DNA from: Anaerococcus sp.
GTDB lineage: Bacteria; Bacillota; Clostridia; Tissierellales; Peptoniphilaceae
Length of the DNA: 8,135 bases
Reading direction: 5' to 3'
NCBI RefSeq assembly: GCF_030825785.1
Contig: NZ_JAPJPG010000055.1
Location: 1 to 8,135, forward strand
Shown here: one piece after another, positions 1 to 6,852 of the stretch
How positions within the stretch are numbered: the stretch's first letter is position 1
How the letters are laid out: every line of letters starts with the position of its first letter
Notes under the pieces: generated by a model
The model's database searches: none
The model's input: the letters and a program-made list of their open reading frames with translations, nothing else
What the model was told of the DNA's origin: nothing
Position numbers and translations under genes: made by a program

Positions 1-460
1 CTATATAGATGATACGACTGTAGAATTGATACGAAATAAGTTGTCTCTAGAAATGGGTAAAAATACAGCAGAAGTTGTAAAAAAGAATCTAATAAGTCTT
101 AAAGTTTCAGACAAAAATAATACTTTGAAGGTCGATGGAAGAGACCTTGAGACTGCCATGCCAAAGACTATAGAAGTAAAAAGCAAGGATTTGGTTGAAT
201 GCGTCATGCCTTTTGCTAATGACATTTGTGAATTAATCTATGAAGTCTTAGAGAAAATTCCGCCAGAAATTAGCTCTGATATAAAAAGAGATAGGATCTT
301 CCTTACAGGAGGACTTGCAAGACTTAAGGGGCTTATCGAATATATCTCAGACAATACTGGTCTTAGGGTAAATATCTCAGAAGATCCTCTTACAGATGCT
401 ATAAAGGGTGCAGGAATTATTTTAGATAATCCTGATAGATTTGTGAAATATCGTAAGTAG
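1..460 (+). CDS. mreB: Rod-shape-determining protein MreB, C-terminal part (5' end outside window)
   Basis: MreB is the bacterial actin homologue that polymerises under the membrane and organises the elongation machinery. The frame is open from base 2 to the TAG at 458-460, giving 152 residues, so the true start lies upstream; a TTG at 26 is only an internal codon. Visible family signatures are a stretch like the MreB GERTAE helix (here MGKNTAE), the GRDL...PKT strand pair, the VLEKIPPEISSDI helix, a nucleotide-pocket loop LTGG, and the closing EDPL..AIKGAG motif. All fall in the order expected for the last 45% of a ~340-residue MreB. The sequence is divergent: the usual third glycine of LTGGG is a leucine. 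mreC begins 6 nt after the stop, so it is the lead-in of the same operon. Mbl or another MreB paralogue is possible, but the adjacent mreC/mreD favour MreB. Confidence 0.93.
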   Translation, partial: YIDDTTVELIRNKLSLEMGKNTAEVVKKNLISLKVSDKNNTLKVDGRDLETAMPKTIEVKSKDLVECVMPFANDICELIYEVLEKIPPEISSDIKRDRIFLTGGLARLKGLIEYISDNTGLRVNISEDPLTDAIKGAGIILDNPDRFVKYRK

Positions 461-466
461 GTAATT

Positions 467-1360
467 ATGGCATATAGAAGAAAGAAAAAAGATAGGAAGG
501 GCTTTGTCGTAACTTTAGTAGTTTTGATTTTATTCATAACAATCTCTTCCCAAACAGAAAAAATTAACGAAACAGGTTCAAATATAGCTAACACAATCTT
601 TGCTCCAGTAGAAAAAGTAACTTATTCCGTATCTTCTACCATAAAGGAGCAAGTTGAAAGAAGTCTAGGTTCTAAGGAGACTAGGGCAGCTGTAGAGAAA
701 TTAGAGGAAGAAAACAAGGCTTTAGAGATTGAAAATGCTAAGCTAAATACAATTATTAGCAAGAAAAACTTCCTAGAAGAAGAAAAAAACGCCCTTGATA
801 ATTCAGAAAATTCCTACATGAAGGCGAAAGTTGTAAACACAGACTCAAACTCTATGACCAAGAACTTCACTATAGATAAGGGCAAAAATGATGGAATCGA
901 GGAAAATGACATCATCCTTCAGGCTATAGGTGATAGCAAATACTATACAGGTCTTGTTGGTAAAGTAGTAGAAGTCTATGCGACAACAGCAAGGGTCGAG
1001 ACAATAAATTCTATGTCAAATGACGTATCCTTCATCAATTCCAAGAGTGGGGATTATGGAGTGATTGATAACTTCACTCAAAAGACTATCCAAGGTTACA
1101 TGCTAGATGTCGATAGTGAAGTAGAGACTAAAGACGTCCTACTAACAAGTGGGCTTGGTGGAGTTTACCCAGAAGGAATCTATATAGGAACAGTATCCAA
1201 TGTAACTATGAGTGAAGATGCTCTAAGGAAAAACATTACCCTAAACTCACCAGTGGATTTCTCTCACTTGTATAGGGTCTTGATTCTAAAGAAAACTGAC
1301 CAATACAGTGTAGATGAGGTTATAGAAAATAGAGATTATCAAGGAGAAGTAGATGAATAA
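467..1360 (+). CDS. mreC: Rod-shape-determining protein MreC
   Basis: MreC is a bitopic membrane protein whose extracellular part dimerises and links MreB/MreD to the PBP2-RodA synthase. The 297-residue product has a basic N-terminus (RRKKKDRK), one transmembrane segment at about residues 12-29, a coiled-coil helix rich in Glu/Lys/Leu at about 70-110 (EKLEEENKALEIENAKL), then the paired beta-barrel domain at about 117-275. Family features in that domain include KAKVVNTDSNSMTKNFTIDKG, the GLVGKV strand and the late TSGLGGVYPEGIYIGTV motif. Length is normal for Gram-positive MreC. The ATG follows an AAGTAGG-like site overlapping the mreB stop. The gene overlaps mreD by 8 nt, a typical translational coupling. 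Position and architecture together make the call secure. Confidence 0.96.
   Translation: MAYRRKKKDRKGFVVTLVVLILFITISSQTEKINETGSNIANTIFAPVEKVTYSVSSTIKEQVERSLGSKETRAAVEKLEEENKALEIENAKLNTIISKKNFLEEEKNALDNSENSYMKAKVVNTDSNSMTKNFTIDKGKNDGIEENDIILQAIGDSKYYTGLVGKVVEVYATTARVETINSMSNDVSFINSKSGDYGVIDNFTQKTIQGYMLDVDSEVETKDVLLTSGLGGVYPEGIYIGTVSNVTMSEDALRKNITLNSPVDFSHLYRVLILKKTDQYSVDEVIENRDYQGEVDE
1341..1346 (+). promoter_or_regulatory. Ribosome binding site of mreD within mreC
   Basis: AAGGAG lies 6 nt before the mreD ATG at 1353, inside the last codons of mreC. It fixes the mreD start and explains the 8-nt overlap of the two genes. Confidence 0.8.
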
Positions 1361-1838
1361 ATTTAAGACCTTTATATTATTATTAGTATCATTTATCCTC
1401 CAAACATCTGTATTTTCTAAGATAGATATATTTGGAGCAAATATAAATATTCTAATACCAGCCATAGTCGTCCTATCCCAATATTTGGGAAGAAAAACTG
1501 GCAGTGTAAGCGGGCTAATCCTAGGTCTAGTGGAAGACTTTCTTCTAACACCATTTATAGGAGTAAGGGCCCTAAGCTATTATCTAATAGGATATATTGT
1601 AGGAGAGGTGAAAGTTCCAAAAGATAAGTCAAGTGGAGCGATTGTAACAGCTATAGCAAGTCTAGGAAGTTTCATTCTAATATCATTGATATACCTTATC
1701 CTAGGAAAGCCTGGAGCTGATATACTAACCTACGTGCCTCTAGCCCTAATTATAGAAATTGTTCTAAACAGTCTAGTTTATCTACTCTACAATATTATTG
1801 TCAAGAAAATCATGTACATTCCAACTTACAAGATATAA
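1353..1838 (+). CDS. mreD: Rod-shape-determining protein MreD
   Basis: MreD is the integral membrane partner of MreC in the elongation complex. The 161-residue product is almost entirely hydrophobic, with five or six predicted membrane helices at about 5-22, 31-46, 52-70, 71-85, 92-117 and 124-150. The helix 3/4 region shows the family pattern SGLILGLVEDFLLTPFIG followed by ALSYYLIGYIVGE, with the acidic pair E61-D62 where MreD proteins usually carry an acidic residue. It starts with ATG inside the 3' end of mreC, behind a good AAGGAG ribosome site at 1341-1346 (6 nt spacing). Its stop overlaps the ribosome site of the next gene. MreD sequences diverge strongly, so position between mreC and PBP2 is an important part of the evidence. 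Confidence 0.93.
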   Translation: MNKFKTFILLLVSFILQTSVFSKIDIFGANINILIPAIVVLSQYLGRKTGSVSGLILGLVEDFLLTPFIGVRALSYYLIGYIVGEVKVPKDKSSGAIVTAIASLGSFILISLIYLILGKPGADILTYVPLALIIEIVLNSLVYLLYNIIVKKIMYIPTYKI

Positions 1839-1844
1839 GGGGTG
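1837..1844 (+). promoter_or_regulatory. Ribosome binding site deciding the GTG start of the PBP2 gene
   Basis: AAGGGGTG overlaps the mreD stop codon and sits 5 nt before GTG at 1850. It supports GTG as the start; the next residues (KKTREKRL, then the membrane anchor) are what a class B PBP should begin with. Confidence 0.75.
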
Positions 1845-1849
1845 TTTAA

Positions 1850-4800
1850 GTGAAAAAAACAAGAGAAAAAAGACTGATTTTTGTACAAATCCTAGTCATA
1901 GTATTATTCCTTGCTATAGTTATTAGGCTAAGCAAGGTAATGCTAGTTAAGGGAGACTACTACAGAGACTTGTCTGACAATAGAAAAGTAAAAGAAGTTG
2001 ATGAGATTGCAAGTCGTGGAAATATCTATGACAGAAACGGCAAAATCCTAGCAAGCTCTATACCATCCTTTACGGTCCAATTATACAAGGATCAAATGTC
2101 AAGCATGGATGAGGATAAGAAGATAGACAATATATCAAAGCTTGTCGATATTCTAGAAGAAGACGGAGTAAACTATACCGAAGACTTTAACCTAAGGCTA
2201 AACTCCTTTGAGTACAAGGACGAAGATACATACTTTGACCACAAGAAGATGCCTATGGATAAGGTGGTAAACCTTCTGATTGATAACAATCTCATAAGAG
2301 AATTTATCTCTTCGTCCTACCAAAAGGAAGGAATCGAATATGAAACGGCAAACACAGCCCTTCTTGCCCTAAAGAAAAGGGGAATCGATATTCCTTGCCA
2401 TGTTGGCCAAAAAGATGGGGAGCTTGCTATAAGCTTTAAGGAAAACTCCGGAGAGAAATTAAAATCAATAGGCTTTAGTAAAAACGACGATCCAATGGAT
2501 GTGATTGTAGAATCTGTTGGAGAAGATGAATCAGTAATTCTAACCATCCTCCAAAACTCTCACGCTAGAAAACTTGCTTATGACTTGCTTGTTGAAAATG
2601 GTCTTGAAGGAGATCTAGTCCTTAAAGACTATGCTGTAAGAAGCGACGAAGATTTCATAGAAAAAAAGGCCAAGCTTCACAAGCTTTTCCCAAATGTAGA
2701 TTATAAATCAACTGCTTCCGATGATTTCTATGAGATTGTCAAAAATTCAACCATAGAAGAAGTATTGACAGAAGCTAGTGTAGATGATTCAGGAGAATAT
2801 ATCATTCCTGCTAATATCCTAATAGAGCAACTTGAAAATATGGGAATCTACGCTAACTTCGAAACAGAGGTTATTACTGAAAAGGATGATGATAAGAACA
2901 ATTACTCAGTTGATGTAAGCTTCAAAAATCCCCAAGCAGGATCTGCTGTAAGTGAACTTGTAAAGCTTGCTGATGAAAATAAGCTACTTAAGAAGCTAAT
3001 TCTTTCGGAAGAAATCAAGTACATGGCCCAAAATGCCAATACCAAAAACAATATCTATCCAAACATTGATATCACAGATGAGGACCCAGAAGAGTGGACC
3101 TATACCTTCACCAAAGACAAGAAGGATTTCTATACCTACTACGCCCAAAAGGATAAGACAAACAGCACAGACGACGTAGTAGACATACTCTCAGAAGAAA
3201 AAGATGCAGGAAAGATTCTTTCTTACATTAAGAAAGTAGACAAGCTAGAAGACTATAGCGACCAAGAAGCTATAGGAATCTTAACTATAGACAATAAGCT
3301 CAACCGCCAAGGCAACTTCGGCTATAGGCCAATAAATATTGTCTATCACGTGGACGAATCTACAGTCCTTAAGATCGAAGAAAAAATAGATAAGGCAAGC
3401 GGAATCATAGTAGATACTATACCAATTAGAAACTATCCAAATAGATACCTAGCAAGCCACGTCCTAGGATATATGGGACCAATTGCAACAGGCGATGAGG
3501 TTGATAAATATGTAAACGACAGGGGCTATCTCAGAGATGAAATCATAGGTAAGACTGGAATCGAAGAATCCTACGAGGATAATCTCAAGGGTAAGAATGG
3601 TAGAAGTCTCGTAACAGTAGACTCCGCAGGTAACAGACGTCAGACTATATCTAAGTCTACATCAGAGCCAGGAGACGATGTCTACCTTACTATAGACAGA
3701 GACCTCCAAGAACAAGCCGAAGAGTCCCTAAAGGGAGTCCTTGATGCAATCAGAGAAGGGATAAGCTACAATTCAGAATACGGAACATTTTCACCAATTA
3801 AGTCAGCTCCAAATGCTGAAAGTGGGGCAGTTGTCGTAAGTAATGTAAAGACTGGAGAAGTCCTAGCCCTTGCATCATACCCAGACTATGATCCGAATAT
3901 CTTCGCCACTGGAGTATCAGCATCAGATTGGGAGAGCCTCCAGGTAGAAGAAGGTTCTGGTCCACTTGTACCAAGACCAATGCTTAATATAGCAACCCAA
4001 ACAGCGGTTATGCCAGGATCAACCTTTAAGCTTGTAACAAGTCTTGCAGCACTAGAAAAGGGACTCGATCCACTTTCTGTAAACTACTGCCACGGCTTTA
4101 TGGATATTGGAAATAGGAGATTTTCTTGCTTGATTTGGACAGAGACAGGGTCAACTCACGGAGAAGAAAACCTCTATGGGGCAATTAGAGACTCGTGTAA
4201 CTATTACTTCTACACCCTAGCCTTGGGCAAGAACCCAGAAGATGGGGACACCCTAGGAGTAAAACTTGAGCTTAACGATATAAGACTTGCAGCGGAGAAA
4301 CTCGGCCTTGACCAAAAGACAGGAATTGAGATAAATATACCAAACGAAACAGTTGGAAACATTCCATCAATCGGCAAGAAAGTCGAAGTAACCAAGACCA
4401 TGCTCAAAAAATACCTGGAAAACAACCTAACAATCTTCATCAAGGACGGAGTAAAGAAGACTCGTGATGAGTACAAGAAGGACATTGAGGACATAGTTTC
4501 ATTCGCAGATGATCCAGAAGGATGGACTAGAGATAAGATAATAGAGTTCTTGGACGAGAAGGGATATGAACCAATAGGAATCTACGATGGACAAATAGCT
4601 GGTCTTGCAGACACTATCAAGTTTACCTTCCTTAACCAAGCTAATTGGGACATTACTGACATGCTAAATATAGTAATAGGCCAAGGACAAAACGCCTACA
4701 CACCAATTCAGATGAATAGGGTGATGGCGACTATATCAAATGGTGGCTACCTAAACAAGTACACCTTGATTAATAAGATAGCCAACCACGACTCTAAAGA

Positions 4801-5302
4801 AGTCCTCTTCAAAAATGTTCCAGATAGTAAAAGAATTGACATCAAGGATACCAAACATCTTGAAGATATCAAATACGGAGCCTTGTTAGTAGCTCAAAAC
4901 AATCCGATTCTTAACAAGCTTCCTATGGATATAGGTGTCAAAACTGGTACAGCAGAAGTAGAAGGACAAAACGCCGACGGATCAGACTACTCATCCTACG
5001 CTTGGATGATTGGTTTTGCTCCATATGATGATCCAGAAATTGCAGTATCTGTTATCCTAACCCAGGGAGATACCAGCTACAACGTAAGTCCTATCGTAAG
5101 GGACATCGTGGCCAAATACTTCGACCTTAAAGTAGATATTTCAAACTCTGGAGATTCTAGTGAAGATATAGGACAAGTAGAATATGGCCAAGGCGCTGGA
5201 GGCGAAAATCCTGATGGAAATGATGGTGGCCATCCAACAGAAGAGACAAATACCAGGCAAAATAACGAGACAGACAACACAGAAAGCACTGAAGGGAATT
5301 AA
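1850..5302 (+). CDS. mrdA: Giant class B penicillin-binding protein 2 (elongation transpeptidase, MrdA type)
   Basis: A class B PBP cross-links peptidoglycan by D,D-transpeptidation outside the membrane, as partner of the RodA glycosyltransferase and MreCD. The 1150-residue product has a basic N-terminus and one membrane anchor (about 9-28). The RGNIYDRNG pedestal motif is at 56-64, and the second half of the dimerisation domain runs from about 491 (GYRP) to IGKTGIE at 566-572. The transpeptidase domain follows from about 612. All three catalytic motifs are intact: STFK (Ser724, Lys727), SCN (782-784) and KTG (1031-1033). Most family members have 600-750 residues. Here about 350 extra residues split the pedestal domain (about 95-480), and about 85 Lys/Glu-rich residues sit between SxN and KTG (about 845-930). 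The last 50 or so residues are a Gly/Asn/Glu-rich, probably disordered tail. Larger PBP2s are known in clostridia. GTG start with a good ribosome site. FtsI/SpoVD is less likely, because the gene directly follows mreBCD. Confidence 0.95.
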   Translation: MKKTREKRLIFVQILVIVLFLAIVIRLSKVMLVKGDYYRDLSDNRKVKEVDEIASRGNIYDRNGKILASSIPSFTVQLYKDQMSSMDEDKKIDNISKLVDILEEDGVNYTEDFNLRLNSFEYKDEDTYFDHKKMPMDKVVNLLIDNNLIREFISSSYQKEGIEYETANTALLALKKRGIDIPCHVGQKDGELAISFKENSGEKLKSIGFSKNDDPMDVIVESVGEDESVILTILQNSHARKLAYDLLVENGLEGDLVLKDYAVRSDEDFIEKKAKLHKLFPNVDYKSTASDDFYEIVKNSTIEEVLTEASVDDSGEYIIPANILIEQLENMGIYANFETEVITEKDDDKNNYSVDVSFKNPQAGSAVSELVKLADENKLLKKLILSEEIKYMAQNANTKNNIYPNIDITDEDPEEWTYTFTKDKKDFYTYYAQKDKTNSTDDVVDILSEEKDAGKILSYIKKVDKLEDYSDQEAIGILTIDNKLNRQGNFGYRPINIVYHVDESTVLKIEEKIDKASGIIVDTIPIRNYPNRYLASHVLGYMGPIATGDEVDKYVNDRGYLRDEIIGKTGIEESYEDNLKGKNGRSLVTVDSAGNRRQTISKSTSEPGDDVYLTIDRDLQEQAEESLKGVLDAIREGISYNSEYGTFSPIKSAPNAESGAVVVSNVKTGEVLALASYPDYDPNIFATGVSASDWESLQVEEGSGPLVPRPMLNIATQTAVMPGSTFKLVTSLAALEKGLDPLSVNYCHGFMDIGNRRFSCLIWTETGSTHGEENLYGAIRDSCNYYFYTLALGKNPEDGDTLGVKLELNDIRLAAEKLGLDQKTGIEINIPNETVGNIPSIGKKVEVTKTMLKKYLENNLTIFIKDGVKKTRDEYKKDIEDIVSFADDPEGWTRDKIIEFLDEKGYEPIGIYDGQIAGLADTIKFTFLNQANWDITDMLNIVIGQGQNAYTPIQMNRVMATISNGGYLNKYTLINKIANHDSKEVLFKNVPDSKRIDIKDTKHLEDIKYGALLVAQNNPILNKLPMDIGVKTGTAEVEGQNADGSDYSSYAWMIGFAPYDDPEIAVSVILTQGDTSYNVSPIVRDIVAKYFDLKVDISNSGDSSEDIGQVEYGQGAGGENPDGNDGGHPTEETNTRQNNETDNTESTEGN

Positions 5303-5308
5303 TCTCTT

Positions 5309-5932
5309 ATGAAAGTTTATATAATCAATTCACAAATAGATAAGGACAGGGTAAAGTTTGCAGTATCTTTGGCAGAAAGGCTCAAAAAAACTGGCAAGAC
5401 CCTCCTCATCTCTACTAAAAGAAATGAATCAAATATCGAAGACTATTACGACAAAGATGGGATGATTACCTATGACTTGGCAGATTATCTTAAGGGGGTA
5501 AATGACTTCAAGGAAGTTAGGGTAAGGGAAGACGAAAATCTCGACTTCCTTATAGCTCCCCTCCTAGAAGATAAGAAAGAAATCGATAAGGAAGATATGG
5601 ACAAGATTCTCAAAGAAGAAGAATATAAGAATCTAGTAATAGACTCCCTTGACATAAAGCTTGTCGATGAGAAGAAATCTGTATTTATAGTAGAAGCAGG
5701 AAACTTCCCAGAGACAATAGCCGAAGATAGCTTCTTTATAAATGGAACAAGCCCAGATACAGATATAAGGCTATCCAAAGAAAAAATCGAATCCTACGGC
5801 AAAAACTACCTAGGAAATGTCAACCTAGGCCAGGGTTTTGACAAGCAAATCGACAATTTCATCAATGACAATTATGTAATTGTCCCAGACCTAAGTTTCT
5901 TCGAAAAGTTAAAGATGAAGTTTAAAAAATGA
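5309..5932 (+). CDS. MinD-like protein lacking the P-loop (probable pseudo-ATPase)
   Basis: The 207-residue product aligns by eye with the first half of MinD/ParA-family ATPases. It has a first strand (KVYIINS), a helix, then TGKTLLIST like MinD GKKVVLIDTD. ITYDLADYLKG corresponds to MinD IVYDLVDVVEG, LDFLIAPLLEDK to the LYLLPA.QTRDK strand, and YKNLVIDS to the FDYIIIDSP Walker B strand. Where MinD has SGKGGVGKTT it has NSQIDKDRVKF, with no glycines and about two residues fewer, so ATP binding is unlikely. It is shorter than MinD (about 265). It ends in SFFEKLKMKFKK, a basic amphipathic stretch like the MinD C-terminal membrane-targeting helix. Its place after mreBCD-PBP2 is where minC/minD lie in many clostridia. 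A weak site (GAAGGGA, 11 nt upstream) precedes the ATG, and its stop overlaps the next gene as ATGA. The MinD relationship is my reading by eye; the function is unknown. Confidence 0.75.
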   Translation: MKVYIINSQIDKDRVKFAVSLAERLKKTGKTLLISTKRNESNIEDYYDKDGMITYDLADYLKGVNDFKEVRVREDENLDFLIAPLLEDKKEIDKEDMDKILKEEEYKNLVIDSLDIKLVDEKKSVFIVEAGNFPETIAEDSFFINGTSPDTDIRLSKEKIESYGKNYLGNVNLGQGFDKQIDNFINDNYVIVPDLSFFEKLKMKFKK

Positions 5933-6852
5933 CAGACTTTATATTTGTAGATGAAAAAGAAAAGCTTATGGGAAGGGTAAAGGAAGGTAGGATAGTGGAA
6001 ATTAAATTCTACGACTCCCTCCTTGGTAATATCTACAGGGGTAAGGTCGTAAACAAAAATGACGCCCTTGGAGCCTACTTTGTAGAATACGATAAGGGAA
6101 AAACCCTTTATCTAAACTCCAAAACATCCTATAAGATTGGGGACAATGTCATTGTCCAGTACGTAAGAGATCCCGCAAATGGCAAGCTAGCCCTGGGATC
6201 TCTTAATTTTAAAATAGAAAATGATACTTACTATGTCAAAAGATTCGCAAGACTTATCAAGCAAAAGGAGCGGATGAAAAGAGATAAGGAAAAGTTTGAA
6301 GCTATAGGGAGCCTTAAAACTAGACTTATTCAAGAAGAAAAATTCTTCCCAACACCCAAAATCCTTTACGAAAATAGCCTAAAAGACATTTATCTAGAAG
6401 AAAATAAGGACAAAGAAATAAGAAAAGTAGAGATAGGAAATCTTCCTGAGTTTAGGGATTTTCTAGAATTAATTAAAGAAAAAAGACCAGTCTATGGGGA
6501 CCTCTCTTTAATTATCGATGAACTAGAAACAATGACAGTAATAGATGTCAATTCTAATAGTAATAAAAGTACTAACAAAAAAGATAAGTTCTTGGAAAAC
6601 ATAAATATGGAATTGATAGATCCCATAGTTTACAATCTCAAGGCGAGAAACATAGGGGGAATGGTTATAATCGACTTTCTAAGAAATGAGAACAAAGAAA
6701 AAATCGAAGAAGCCATGAGAGAAAAATCGAAAGAATACGGCCTAGAATGTGAAATATTTGGATTTTCTCTTATGGGCTTATTCGAAATGACCATAAAAAG
6801 AAGAGGAGATAGATACGCGACAGAACTTAAGAAGAGAAATCTTCTAAGTTAA
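5929..6852 (+). CDS. rng: Minimal RNase E/G family endoribonuclease (catalytic core only)
   Basis: RNase E/G enzymes cut single-stranded AU-rich RNA in mRNA decay and rRNA maturation. The 307-residue product starts with an RNase H-like strand and then an S1 RNA-binding domain at about 33-93 (GNIYRGKVVNKNDALGAYFVEY...IGDNVIVQ). After a short linker comes the DNase I-like catalytic domain: IDELETMTVIDVNS with Asp206 and Asn208, and GGMVIIDF with Asp249. The Asp-Asp spacing of 43 equals that of E. coli RNase E D303/D346, and Asn208 matches N305, so the metal site looks intact. It ends with GLFEMTIKRRGD and stops about where the CPxC Zn-link would begin; the only cysteine is near residue 274. Family members are usually 450-570 residues. 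The 5'-sensor region is also strongly shortened, with no RT pair. The ATG overlaps the upstream stop (ATGA) and has only a poor ribosome site, suggesting coupling. Confidence 0.9.
   Translation: MTDFIFVDEKEKLMGRVKEGRIVEIKFYDSLLGNIYRGKVVNKNDALGAYFVEYDKGKTLYLNSKTSYKIGDNVIVQYVRDPANGKLALGSLNFKIENDTYYVKRFARLIKQKERMKRDKEKFEAIGSLKTRLIQEEKFFPTPKILYENSLKDIYLEENKDKEIRKVEIGNLPEFRDFLELIKEKRPVYGDLSLIIDELETMTVIDVNSNSNKSTNKKDKFLENINMELIDPIVYNLKARNIGGMVIIDFLRNENKEKIEEAMREKSKEYGLECEIFGFSLMGLFEMTIKRRGDRYATELKKRNLLS

Noticed and set aside
26..460. TTG at 26 as the start of a 144-residue gene
   Set aside because: The frame is open to the window edge and residues before the TTG (YIDDTTVE) continue the MreB alignment, so the gene is 5'-truncated by the window.
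4210..4494. Minus-strand frame of 94 codons, and similar frames at 238-594, 2317-2547, 3798-3980, 5077-5289 and 5485-5778
   Set aside because: Each lies antisense inside a strongly supported gene. The translations are Ser/Phe/Leu-rich mirror sequences without family signatures or convincing ribosome sites.
1850..5302. Giant PBP2 as an artificial fusion of two genes or as a bifunctional enzyme
   Set aside because: One uninterrupted frame holds all class B motifs in the right order, and the extra residues interrupt domains rather than add one at an end. No glycosyltransferase or other catalytic motif is visible in them.
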